Shown here: positions 40,298 to 47,956 of the stretch, piece after piece
How the letters are laid out: every line of letters starts with the position of its first letter
Position numbering within the stretch: the first letter of the stretch is position 1
Source: a virus
Virus record (IMG/VR): IMGVR_UViG_3300018920_000002
Location: 1 to 48,310 of that record
Reading direction: 5' to 3' (one strand)
Length of the DNA: 48,310 nt
The notes under the pieces: model-generated
The model's input: only the letters and a program-made list of their open reading frames with translations
Told to the model about the DNA's origin: nothing
Databases searched by the model: none
Translations under genes and position numbers: made by a program

Positions 40298-42178
40298 CTA
40301 CTCCCGGTTAGCTGCAATGAGCCCGGAACCGTCTTCCGGACCTTCGTCGGTGTCGTCTCCTTCCGACTCGAAGCCGGGTGAAGACTGGTCAAGCTCCGGG
40401 ACCTGAGGCACGTTTTCGAACTGAGCCTTTAGGTACCCCCGAACTTGCTTAGCTCCAATATAGGGCCTTCCCGGCTCAATTCCAAACGGTTTCAGCGAAT
40501 CAGCCAAATTCTTGCCATTTACGCTGGTCAAGCCGTCTTCGTGCAGAAGCTCAATTAGTCGAGCCGTAGGGAGCACATCGGCTTCCGCACGTGTAAACGC
40601 CCGTAGAACGGTCCCGACCGGCTCAGGGTACCGAGACCCCATCGGGATCACGTTCGACGGCCGGTGAGCCGCACGAAGGCTCACAGCGGCGCTCGCGACC
40701 CGTTCCAGCTCTTCGAGTCCGACAAGGTGACACCGGGTCCGGCCGACTCCGACCGTGATGGAAACCCCCTTCTGATCCGGGTCCAGCCAATCGGCCCGAT
40801 ACATCGGTCCGGCTTTCCCTAGGATCGCTTGCGACCCGGAAACACCGGCAATGTAGAACGCCGTCCGACGAATCACCATGTCGCGGAGATCCACCGGAAT
40901 CACCTTCGAAGAAGGACGCTGGGACGCTAGAATGCAGAAGACCCCGAAAGCCGGTCCCATCTTCACGTTGGAAAGAAGGATGTCTAGGAAGTCCTCCACT
41001 TCGTCTTTGTGCTTCTTCAGGAGATCGGAAGTAATTACCGCCATCTCGTCAATAACGGTCCATTCCGTAGTAAGGTTCAGCTTACGGGCAACCGGCCCGG
41101 AAAGCTTCGCGTACTTCCCGAACATGAGTTGCCTACGCCGATTAATCTCTTTCTGCTGAGCCTTGACGTGCTGAGTAGCGAGCCGGAGAAGCTGAAGATC
41201 CGAGTAATTCGGGTTCGCAATGAACGTCTTCGCGACTCGCTCAACCGGCGCGAAGTCCACGGCTTTACCGTCGATCATGTGGAGTTCGGCCATCGGGTCA
41301 AGCATGATCGGGACGATGAGATTAGAAAGGAAAATGGTCTTTCCCTTACGCGGCGCTCCGCCGACGATCCATCCGCCTCCGTCGCCTTCTTCGACAAGAC
41401 GCGCGAGCCACGGAGAGGAATCCGCGAGAACGCCTAGATCGCATTCGTACTCCCACAGGTCGATCTGTCGCGGAGCGACAACGAGAGGGTTCGACGTGGG
41501 CGGGAGAGACCAGGGGTCACGGTCAAGGGACAGAAGCCGGACAAGCGAATCATCACCGGCGACGGACTGTGTAAACGTCGTCAGCTTGTCCTTCTGCATC
41601 TTCTGCGCAAGCGTGCCAACCCCGGCCGGGGAGAGAGCCTTCGACGCGTCGCCTTCGGACGGAATCCGCACAGTGACCGTGTAGCCCGTTCCCCGGGAAA
41701 GCCGGGCCGGAGGATCGACAATCGCGACAACGGGCGGAGTTTCCTTTTTGCGCTCGCTCGCCGGAATGGTAACCTCTTCGAAGATTCGCCGGATGAACGA
41801 CTCTCCGGCCATCCGCTTAGTCTGAACCTCCGTCATCACCGGATCGGTGTAGCCGATGAAGAATAACGTCGCGACGTGAACCCAAATGAACAGAGCCGCC
41901 CAATACCACGGCTGAACGATCGCGTAGACGAGAACCGTCGTCCAGAGGAAGACGAAGAGTCCCATCGTCCACCGACGGCGCATCGTCACTTCTTCGTGCT
42001 TCGTCGGGTTCGTCGCCCGTAGTTCTGCACGGTCGGCCGCATTCAAGAATTGGTGGCCCTTGCGAACTACCTTGTCGAGCCCACGGTATTCCGTGGCAAT
42101 CGTCTTTCCTAACGTCTTCGGGTGGAGTACGGATATAAGTCCGGCAACTCCCCGTTCGTACCAAGTTGACGCGTTCAC
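40298..42178 (-). CDS. FtsK/TraB-like DNA translocase
   Basis: 626 residues. Two membrane helices at about 72-110, then a RecA-like motor: Walker A GGAPRKGKT near 270 and Walker B WTVIDEMA near 374, with LASQRPSS as the sensor stretch. The C terminus has a winged-helix-like part and an acidic tail. The closest known design is the TraB/TraSA translocase that moves double-stranded DNA between Streptomyces hyphae. A phage could use it for DNA segregation, entry or transfer; this is inference. GTG start; GTTTAAAC (42180-42187) lies between the ribosome site and start. Confidence 0.8.
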   Translation of the reverse strand: MNASTWYERGVAGLISVLHPKTLGKTIATEYRGLDKVVRKGHQFLNAADRAELRATNPTKHEEVTMRRRWTMGLFVFLWTTVLVYAIVQPWYWAALFIWVHVATLFFIGYTDPVMTEVQTKRMAGESFIRRIFEEVTIPASERKKETPPVVAIVDPPARLSRGTGYTVTVRIPSEGDASKALSPAGVGTLAQKMQKDKLTTFTQSVAGDDSLVRLLSLDRDPWSLPPTSNPLVVAPRQIDLWEYECDLGVLADSSPWLARLVEEGDGGGWIVGGAPRKGKTIFLSNLIVPIMLDPMAELHMIDGKAVDFAPVERVAKTFIANPNYSDLQLLRLATQHVKAQQKEINRRRQLMFGKYAKLSGPVARKLNLTTEWTVIDEMAVITSDLLKKHKDEVEDFLDILLSNVKMGPAFGVFCILASQRPSSKVIPVDLRDMVIRRTAFYIAGVSGSQAILGKAGPMYRADWLDPDQKGVSITVGVGRTRCHLVGLEELERVASAAVSLRAAHRPSNVIPMGSRYPEPVGTVLRAFTRAEADVLPTARLIELLHEDGLTSVNGKNLADSLKPFGIEPGRPYIGAKQVRGYLKAQFENVPQVPELDQSSPGFESEGDDTDEGPEDGSGLIAANRE

Positions 42179-42210
42179 CGTTTAAACTCCCCTCAGAGTT
42201 GAAATGAAAC

Positions 42211-42251
42211 CGCCCCGGCCGGGGCTTCTTTCGAATGCTCCGACCGGGGCG
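42211..42251 (-). terminator. Hairpin upstream of the translocase gene
   Basis: 12-bp arms 42211-42222 and 42240-42251 with one G-T pair, including the palindrome CCCCGGCCGGGG (42213-42224). Confidence 0.6.
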
Positions 42252-42265
42252 TGTTTACTGGTAAA

Positions 42266-42835
42266 TCAGGAGTCGAACTCGTCCGGCTCCGGGTTGTCCT
42301 TCAACCACTGAAGAGCGGTCTCCTTCGCGGCGCTGGACGCGTCGCCGAAGGCGTAGGGCTTGTTCCCACCCTTCTTCGCCGGAGGAAGAACCATGATCTG
42401 AGCGAGGATCTTGCCGGAACCGGTACCCGCGAGCTTCCGCGAGTAAACCCCGTCCATCTGCTGACCCAACATTTGATTCGAGATGTAGAGGTCAGAAACC
42501 AGGAACGGGGGGACAAGGGGCTCTTCGAGCTCCGCCGTAACGTCGCCGTCCTTGTCCACGATTTCCGAAATCGGCTCGCCGTCCAGAACGACCACATCGG
42601 CCGTCCAGCGGTCAACCGGCGCGTTGTCCGGATACTGCGGGTTCACGTGCTTCCGATCGACCTTCTTCGGAATGACGAGAACCGTCCGGCCGACGCACTT
42701 CGCCACGGTCACTTCGGCCGGGTCACCGGCCGCGTAAGTCGCCTTCCGCTCCACACCGCCCCGGGAAAGCATCTTGATCGTGGGACGCTGAGAGAAGTTG
42801 ACCTTACCGGCGCTTTCGAACATGTCGTCCGACAT
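42266..42835 (-). CDS. Hypothetical protein upstream of the translocase
   Basis: 189 residues from an ATG after AAAGGAAT. The text alternates strands and loops (ERKATYAAGDPAEVTVAKCV, VVVLDGEPISEIVDKDGD) with a Gly/Lys-rich patch and an acidic tail (NPEPDEFDS). The acidic end recalls single-strand-binding type proteins, but no family is recognised. It is upstream of the translocase in the same direction. Confidence 0.6.
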   Translation of the reverse strand: MSDDMFESAGKVNFSQRPTIKMLSRGGVERKATYAAGDPAEVTVAKCVGRTVLVIPKKVDRKHVNPQYPDNAPVDRWTADVVVLDGEPISEIVDKDGDVTAELEEPLVPPFLVSDLYISNQMLGQQMDGVYSRKLAGTGSGKILAQIMVLPPAKKGGNKPYAFGDASSAAKETALQWLKDNPEPDEFDS

Positions 42836-42887
42836 TTTCCGTATTCCTTTTCGTAGACGTGACGTGAGGTAAACCATATTCAGTTAT

Positions 42888-43009
42888 CGAGTGGGGGCGC
42901 CGGATTCGAACCGGCACTTATGACGGGTAACGCCCGAATGCTCTACCACGGGTTCACGTTCTAGACCGCTCGCCCTTTAAGCTAAAACCCCCTCGAATAT
43001 TCAGTTATA
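42888..43009 (-). other. tRNA-like sequence, apparently degenerate
   Basis: On the minus strand a perfect T-arm (GCCGGTTCGAATCCGGC, 42900-42916) is preceded by GTGGTAGAGC, typical of a tRNA D-arm, and closed by GGGGG/CCCCC pairing. The candidate is about 103 bases, too long for a standard tRNA, and no 5-bp anticodon stem with a 7-base loop can be drawn. The block is flanked by TATTCAGTTAT at 42878-42888 and 42999-43009. It could be a decayed tRNA, a tRNA mimic or a rearranged pair. Confidence 0.4.
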
Positions 43010-43107
43010 AGTGACAGGGTACCAATTCGCCTGTCTCCCGGAGCAAATCACTAACCGATTCCATTCGGCGCTCTGCACCACTAGGAATCTCCGGCCCTTA
43101 CATTCGA

Positions 43108-43290
43108 TTACTGAGAAATCTGAGCAATCGCGAGAAGAAGAACAATCGCGGTGAACAGATTCCAGAAGAAGCTGATGACCTTGACGCTACCGCTCAGGGG
43201 CGGACGTTCCTTCGTCGTGTCGGCCGCCGAGATGACTGCCGTACTGATCACCTTACACCCGATCAGGAACCAGAGAAGAGGAAGGATCAT
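43108..43290 (-). CDS. Small two-span membrane protein
   Basis: 60 residues with hydrophobic helices at both ends (ILPLLWFLIGCKVISTAV and VISFFWNLFTAIVLLLAIA) and a charged middle. Overlaps the preceding tiny gene by three bases (ATGATG). Function unknown. Confidence 0.6.
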   Translation of the reverse strand: MILPLLWFLIGCKVISTAVISAADTTKERPPLSGSVKVISFFWNLFTAIVLLLAIAQISQ

Positions 43291-43379
43291 CGTGCAACCC
43301 GCTTCCCGGTAGACGGCTTCTCGGCGCGGAAATCCTCACGCTGAGCCTTCGGAGTCCACGGTTTCATGTGCTTCGCCAT
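43287..43379 (-). CDS. Tiny basic protein
   Basis: 30 residues, Lys/Arg-rich. The phage leader CCCGACGAAGG precedes its ATG, and a TGG-TAGGCT box (about 43435) could be its promoter. Its 5' end overlaps the 3' end of the larger frame from 43677. Function unknown. Confidence 0.5.
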   Translation of the reverse strand: MAKHMKPWTPKAQREDFRAEKPSTGKRVAR

Positions 43380-43677
43380 TGTCGGTGTTCCTTCGTCGGG
43401 GGAGTAATCTCGTCGGGATCATGCTCTGTGAGCCTACCATGCGTTCGGCGGCTTCGAACAGAAATTCTGGACTCGTTTCACGTGAAACGAGGCGGACCTG
43501 TGTAAACGGGCTAAGCCGGTCGGTCGTCATTCCGCTTGCGAACACCGGCCGGACCGCTCCGGCCCGAATGTCGATCTCCCATCCTTCGACCTGAAAGGCG
43601 CACATCTCGCCGTAAAGATCAAGAATGATGAGAAAGTCTTCGGGCCGGAGCGAACCGGTCACCCGGGGAGAGACCAC
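43336..43677 (-). CDS. Hypothetical protein spanning a parS-like site
   Basis: 113 residues from a GTG three bases after the upstream stop. The N-terminal 85 residues look folded (RPEDFLIILDLYGEMCAFQV, VRPVFASGMTTDRLSPFT). VRLVSRETS is the reading of parS-like site 4, and GTTTACAC (43500-43507) is also inside. The C-terminal 30 residues overlap the leader and start of the next tiny gene and may be dispensable. Confidence 0.5.
   Translation of the reverse strand: MVSPRVTGSLRPEDFLIILDLYGEMCAFQVEGWEIDIRAGAVRPVFASGMTTDRLSPFTQVRLVSRETSPEFLFEAAERMVGSQSMIPTRLLPRRRNTDNGEAHETVDSEGSA
43475..43488. promoter_or_regulatory. parS-like site 4
   Basis: Perfect GTTTCACGTGAAAC palindrome, 9.6 kb from the three-site cluster and again read as Val-Ser-Arg-Glu-Thr. 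Confidence 0.78.
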
Positions 43678-43680
43678 GAA

Positions 43681-44106
43681 TCAGGCTTCGACGGTCTCAC
43701 GCTTGACGAACCGGCCGTTGACGCGAGCCGGGCCGGTGGACTCGTTCTCGTCGGTCTCCGGCTCGCTCTCGTCGCCGGACTCGTCGTCCGACTCGATCTC
43801 GTCCGCGTCGTCGCTCTCGTCGCCGGACTCGTCCAGATCGGCGAGAGCCTCCGTGGCGGTCAGAAGCTTCTCGGCCGCGTCGATCTTCGCCGTGACCTTC
43901 TTAAACGCGACGCGAGCCTCCACCACGCGGGTATCGGCCCGCTTGACGGCCGCCTCAGCCGCGTCAAGCTCTTCCTGAGCCCGGTCCAGCCGAGACGGCT
44001 TCGCCTTGATCTCGGTACCGTCGTCGGCGACACTGGCCGGACGGCCGTCCCGGTAGAGCTTCAGGGTGTTTTCGGCATCCCGGCGGATCTGAGTAACGCT
44101 CGCCAT
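43681..44106 (-). CDS. Coiled-coil protein with acidic tail
   Basis: 141 residues. The centre is a long Ala/Glu/Lys coiled coil (RLDRAQEELDAAEAAVKRAD and on), then an Asp/Glu/Ser tail of about 35 residues. Leader CCGACGAACGAAGG and promoter at 44165-44194. The acidic tail might mimic DNA or hold a basic partner; this is speculation. Confidence 0.65.
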   Translation of the reverse strand: MASVTQIRRDAENTLKLYRDGRPASVADDGTEIKAKPSRLDRAQEELDAAEAAVKRADTRVVEARVAFKKVTAKIDAAEKLLTATEALADLDESGDESDDADEIESDDESGDESEPETDENESTGPARVNGRFVKRETVEA

Positions 44107-44164
44107 GATCTTTTCCTTCGTTCGTCGGAAGTCGTTTCCCGGTGTGTCCCGGGGTGATGTCTAA

Positions 44165-44194
44165 AACCTACATCATCCCCGGGACTTCGCGCAA
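44165..44194 (-). promoter_or_regulatory. Promoter inside an inverted repeat
   Basis: Minus strand -35 TTGCGC (44189-44194), 18-base spacer, -10 TAGGTT (44165-44170). The -10 lies at the centre of an inverted repeat running from about 44149 to 44188 with arms rich in CCCGGGG and TGATGT. Confidence 0.6.
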
Positions 44195-44200
44195 CCCGGC

Positions 44201-45205
44201 TCAGGGCTTGTCGATCGCGCCAATCGGCCCCAAGGTGTCCGGCGAGTCGAGAACGCTCGCCTGAAGCCTCAGAGAGCCCTTCCTAGAGCCCGCGATGCGC
44301 TTCGCGCGGTTCCGGTAGGCGAGCGTGAAACTGATCCGCTGAGCGGCTTCCCAACCCCACCGGATATCAACGGGGATGATCTCCGCCTTCTCCGGGGCGT
44401 TGATCGGTACCCAAGAGATCATGGAAACATCCTTGCGAACGTTCTCCGGCATCGGGATATAGCCGTTTACACTGTCCGGCTGACCCGGAGCCCAAATGTG
44501 AGTCGCGTTCGCATAGATCGCGAGCTGAATCGCGATCTCGTCCAGCCCCATCGGGGCGTTCTTCCCCGTCTTCGTGTCGTCCACGACGAGACGGCCGAAA
44601 GAGTCCAGCCGGAGCGCATCGAACCGGCCGCACAACCCGGTGTGAACGTCCAGATTCACGATGATCTGTTCACGCATTTCCGGGACGTACTGAATTCCGG
44701 ACTCTTCGTGCATCCGCATGAACGCCTGAATATGCTTCCTCCACTCCGGAGGAATGGACTTCAGGTCACGCATTCCGGCTTCAATCTGCTCAGTCCACGC
44801 ATGGAACGCGGTACCGAGATGCGCGCCGGACTTCGCTTCAGCCGCGTCGATCGCTTCGTGACCGATCTCGTTAAAGGGAATCCACCATCCCTTCGGCCGG
44901 TCCTCCATCGGCTCTTCGGGGATCGGCTCCGCGTTCGCACGGGCGTAAAGGCCACGGGTCTTCCCGATTCCGAGAGTCACCATGCCGATAAGCCATTCGT
45001 TCAGAACGTACTCATCCGCCCACAGTCCGGCATACTTCGAAGAGCGCGGGAACTTAGTCCGAACACCGGTCTCCGGATGCGGCATCCATCGGCTACCGCC
45101 TTCCTCCTGAATCGGGTTCGGCGGAGCCGCAAGCGGAGCTTCATCGAACGGATTATCGAAGAGCGGAACTCCCCCGGCCGGGGCGGTTTCGAAAACGTCA
45201 GTCAT
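44201..45205 (-). CDS. RecB/Cas4-like PD-(D/E)XK nuclease
   Basis: 334 residues. GTAFHAWTE, GRFDALRL, VVDDTKTGK and QLAIYA are the ordered motifs of RecB-type exonucleases: His, first Asp, second Asp plus Lys, then Gln-x-x-x-Tyr. It probably works in phage recombination or end processing, with the SF2 helicase upstream in the same operon. No Cys cluster typical of Cas4 iron-sulfur proteins is evident. Start at ATG 45205 after GAAGGAGA. One CCCCGGCCGGGG lies at 45172. Confidence 0.8.
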   Translation of the reverse strand: MTDVFETAPAGGVPLFDNPFDEAPLAAPPNPIQEEGGSRWMPHPETGVRTKFPRSSKYAGLWADEYVLNEWLIGMVTLGIGKTRGLYARANAEPIPEEPMEDRPKGWWIPFNEIGHEAIDAAEAKSGAHLGTAFHAWTEQIEAGMRDLKSIPPEWRKHIQAFMRMHEESGIQYVPEMREQIIVNLDVHTGLCGRFDALRLDSFGRLVVDDTKTGKNAPMGLDEIAIQLAIYANATHIWAPGQPDSVNGYIPMPENVRKDVSMISWVPINAPEKAEIIPVDIRWGWEAAQRISFTLAYRNRAKRIAGSRKGSLRLQASVLDSPDTLGPIGAIDKP

Positions 45206-45236
45206 TGCTTCTCCTTCATCGGGTGCGTAAAACAAG

Positions 45237-45276
45237 CGTACCGGCCACCACCGACAGTTTCGGGGTGACCGGTACG
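45237..45276 (-). terminator. Hairpin before the nuclease gene
   Basis: 13-bp arms 45237-45249 and 45264-45276 (one G-T pair). It may attenuate read-through from the helicase operon. Confidence 0.6.
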
Positions 45277-45281
45277 TGGAG

Positions 45282-45422
45282 CTAGGACGTGGGGGACTTC
45301 GAGAGACCGGCGAGCCGGTACCTCAGAAAGTCGAAGATGATGATCGGCTTCCCGAAGTTCCACACCGCGTCGGCCCGGTGCCAGTAATCATCAGGGAGAA
45401 CACAGTAATTCCGTTCTACCAC
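45282..45422 (-). CDS. Small hypothetical protein
   Basis: 46 residues starting at GTG in a TAGTG overlap with the zinc-ribbon gene (VLPDDYWHRADAVWNFGKPI...). The Trp/Tyr/Phe content suggests a folded peptide. Function unknown. Confidence 0.5.
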   Translation of the reverse strand: MVERNYCVLPDDYWHRADAVWNFGKPIIIFDFLRYRLAGLSKSPTS

Positions 45423-45646
45423 TAGATTCCGTTCCTTTCCACCATTGCCGTATTCGCCAGAAGATAAAGCTCTCGGAGGATCGCTCGCCGGATCTCCGGG
45501 CTCTTCTCGGCCGGACATACTTCCGTGCATCCGTAGCAGCACAGAAGAGGGGACACGCCTCCGTCTTCGTCGTATCCGGTGGCGAGTTCGTGAAGGTGAG
45601 CACAGTGCCCGCATAACGGGCACTGTGCGTGGGGGTTAGGCTGCAT
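45422..45646 (-). CDS. Small zinc-binding protein
   Basis: 74 residues with CPLCGHC near 9-15, HLHE, then CCYGCTEVC near 36-44: several Cys/His able to bind one or two zinc ions. The ATG overlaps the helicase 3' end by 11 bases, so it is translated after it. Function unknown. Confidence 0.6.
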   Translation of the reverse strand: MQPNPHAQCPLCGHCAHLHELATGYDEDGGVSPLLCCYGCTEVCPAEKSPEIRRAILRELYLLANTAMVERNGI

Positions 45647-47366
45647 TCAACTTCACGGCCGGAATCCGGTACCGATCGAGAACCTTCGTAGCGACCTTGA
45701 TCGAGATCATGTCGGAGAGTTCCGCCTTCGTCGTCTTTTCCGTGAACGCGATACCGAGACCGGTCGCGAACTTCTTCTGAGCGTCGCTAGGCGGAGTCTT
45801 CTTCTTTTTCCATGAGGCCGACTTAGTGGAGTAGGTTCCGGCCGGGTCAAGCTCAGCCGCTACCGATTCACCCCACGCCTTCGCGTATTCGAGGTTCATT
45901 CCGTCGCCGTACCGAACTCCCTTCTGATGGATTCCGCGACCGGAGAACATCGTTCCAATCATAAAAGTCGAATAGCTCTGGTCTTCCGGGTAAATGACGA
46001 GAAGGAAGTCTTTCAGCGGGATAAACCAGAACCCGCGCTCCGTCTGAAGCCACACCGACTTAGACGACGCGAAGAGATCAATGATCTCCGTCTTGATAGT
46101 CGTAACGTCTACGGAGTGCTTTTCCTTCTCCTTCTTCTCCCGACGCTCTTCGAGATCAATAAGCGTCTCGTCGTCTTCGATCTCCATTCCGGCCGTAGTC
46201 TCGGAGAGATCCGCGATCGTAGCGAGCTTCACGCCTTCGCCACCGGTCGGGCACAGAACCAGGCAATCGACCTTCGGGTTACGTCGCCAGATGAACGGCG
46301 AGTCCGCGTCGTGGTTGTCTGACGGGCGGAGCCCGCGACCTACCATCTGAGCGAAGAGACCTTCGTTCTTCGTCATCCGGGGAATGACGAAAGAAATCTG
46401 GGGAAGGTCGAACCCTTCCGTCAACACCATGCAATTGACGAGAACCTGAAGATCCCCGAACAACACCTTCTTAAAGATGAGTTCGCGCTCTTCGTCCGCC
46501 GTGCTGTCAATGATCAGGCCCGACGGAATACCGGCCGCGTTCAGCGCATCACAGACCAGCGTGGCCGAAGCCTGATCCGGCATGAACACGATACCCTGAC
46601 GATCAGAAGCGTATTCGCGGATCATGTGAGCGTAGACGTTCGCCGCGTCGCTCTCGATCATCGCATCGGCCACCGATTCATCGGTGTAGTCCGAATAGCC
46701 CTTAAGGCTCGCGATGTCCAGCCGGATCGCTCGCGCAATCGGATTGACGAGATAGCCCTTACGGATGCCGAACATGATATCCCGAGTAAACACGTTCTCT
46801 TGGAACGTATCGCCGAGACCCAACTTATCCGCGCGCTGAAGCGTGGCCGTGTAACCGGCGACGACAGTCTTAAAGTCCGGATCGAAAGCACCGAAGTACC
46901 GGAACACGCGCTGATAGATCGGAGCCGCGCCGTGGTGGGTTTCGTCCACGGTGATCCAAGAGAAGTAGTCCCGGGCGACTTCGAGGATCGTCTTCCCGTA
47001 GTCCGTACCGTCTTCGAGGATATCGCCGGACCGGCCTAGAGTGGCTACGGACGCGACAACCACGTCCGCATCCCATTGCCGGAGCCGCTTCTTATTGAGC
47101 GTGCCGACAACGCCGATCTTCAGCTTCGGGGCGATTGCGTGAAGCTTCGAGACGGTCTGTTTCAGAAGCTCATTCCGGTGAACCAGGATCAGCGTCCGGC
47201 CGCCGTGCTCCGTCTTCTCGATCTTCGCCAGATGGGAGAAGATCACCGTCTTCCCGAGACCGGTCGCCAGAAGCGAAGTGAAACGTCGAAGCCCGCACTC
47301 GCGAGCCTTGAAAGCCGCGCTGATCGCTTCGTCCTGATACGGACGGGGAGGAAGAATCTCCGGCAT
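45636..47366 (-). CDS. SF2 DNA/RNA helicase
   Basis: 576 residues. Motif I ATGLGKT at 34-40, motif II DETHHG near 142, GYTATLQRAD as motif III, and later the RecA-2 domain with FAQMVGRGLRPSD as motif VI. The C-terminal 180 residues, including a Lys-rich part and a final helical domain (DAQKKFATGLGIAF), are phage specific. It is likely involved in replication or recombination with the RecB-like nuclease. Coupled to the preceding gene by one shared base. Confidence 0.87.
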   Translation of the reverse strand: MPEILPPRPYQDEAISAAFKARECGLRRFTSLLATGLGKTVIFSHLAKIEKTEHGGRTLILVHRNELLKQTVSKLHAIAPKLKIGVVGTLNKKRLRQWDADVVVASVATLGRSGDILEDGTDYGKTILEVARDYFSWITVDETHHGAAPIYQRVFRYFGAFDPDFKTVVAGYTATLQRADKLGLGDTFQENVFTRDIMFGIRKGYLVNPIARAIRLDIASLKGYSDYTDESVADAMIESDAANVYAHMIREYASDRQGIVFMPDQASATLVCDALNAAGIPSGLIIDSTADEERELIFKKVLFGDLQVLVNCMVLTEGFDLPQISFVIPRMTKNEGLFAQMVGRGLRPSDNHDADSPFIWRRNPKVDCLVLCPTGGEGVKLATIADLSETTAGMEIEDDETLIDLEERREKKEKEKHSVDVTTIKTEIIDLFASSKSVWLQTERGFWFIPLKDFLLVIYPEDQSYSTFMIGTMFSGRGIHQKGVRYGDGMNLEYAKAWGESVAAELDPAGTYSTKSASWKKKKTPPSDAQKKFATGLGIAFTEKTTKAELSDMISIKVATKVLDRYRIPAVKLNAA

Positions 47367-47662
47367 TACTCAGAACCTCCTTCGTTGTGAACTTCCTCCA
47401 TCATAGCGCGGATTTCGTCTTCCGTCTCCCGTTTCTCGGATTCCCGGAGAAGTCTCGCGAAGTCCTGAGGAAACTCTTCGGTAAGCGCGAGCATCGCACG
47501 GCGCCGGACACGCTGAGCGCGAGCCATGTTCGCCCGACGCTGAGCGGATCGGGCGTACTGCCGTCCGTACTCCGCATGAGCCTTACGACAGGCTTCGTCG
47601 GTGTCTTCGCCACGCGCGATGTGTTGCCGGTATCTCTGCTCAGTTCCGCACACGAAGGCCAT
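47366..47662 (-). CDS. Basic helical protein with actinophage-type N terminus
   Basis: 98 residues. CGTEQRYRQHIARGEDTDEA resembles short actinophage proteins of unknown function that share a Cys-Gly-Thr ... Tyr-x-x-His start. The remaining part is Arg/Ala/Glu helical (RRANMARAQRVRRRAML). TAATG start overlap. Function unknown. Confidence 0.62.
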   Translation of the reverse strand: MAFVCGTEQRYRQHIARGEDTDEACRKAHAEYGRQYARSAQRRANMARAQRVRRRAMLALTEEFPQDFARLLRESEKRETEDEIRAMMEEVHNEGGSE

Positions 47663-47892
47663 TACGCGCCCGTTCGCTTGATAACCGGCTGACCGATCAG
47701 CGTCACGGAGTTCTCGGAAGACGAGAAGAGAATACCTTCGATCTCGCGCGTCTCGCCTTCGATCTGAACGAAGACGCGAGTAGCCCCGTACTCTTCGGAG
47801 GAAGACGTAAGCACAGAGACAACCGTCTTGAGAGACATCACCCCGTTATCGGGGTAGCCGAACTCAACGGCCGGATACTTGATACCCGCCAT
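47662..47892 (-). CDS. Small hypothetical protein, first gene of the helicase operon
   Basis: 76 residues, beta-rich (VEFGYPDNGVMSLKTVVSVL, FVQIEGETREIEGILF). Leader CCGACGAAGGG before the ATG and promoter at 47928-47956. It is probably made early. Function unknown. Confidence 0.65.
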   Translation of the reverse strand: MAGIKYPAVEFGYPDNGVMSLKTVVSVLTSSSEEYGATRVFVQIEGETREIEGILFSSSENSVTLIGQPVIKRTGA

Positions 47893-47927
47893 GAAATCTT
47901 TCCCTTCGTCGGTTCTGCTGTGTGCTC

Positions 47928-47956
47928 AGCCTACACAGAGCCGCAACCGTCCGCAA
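47928..47956 (-). promoter_or_regulatory. Leftward promoter of the helicase operon
   Basis: Minus strand -35 TTGCGG (47951-47956), 17-base spacer, -10 TAGGCT (47928-47933). The -35 overlaps the second of five CCGCA repeats. Confidence 0.65.

Noticed and set aside
43010-43095. Second tRNA on either strand
   Set aside because: A GACAGG/CCTGTC stem and a CCGGAG/CTCCGG pairing exist, but no T-loop TTCRANY, D-arm or anticodon stem fits.
44201-45205. Cas4 rather than a RecB-like phage nuclease
   Set aside because: No four-Cys iron-sulfur cluster and no cas neighbours are visible.
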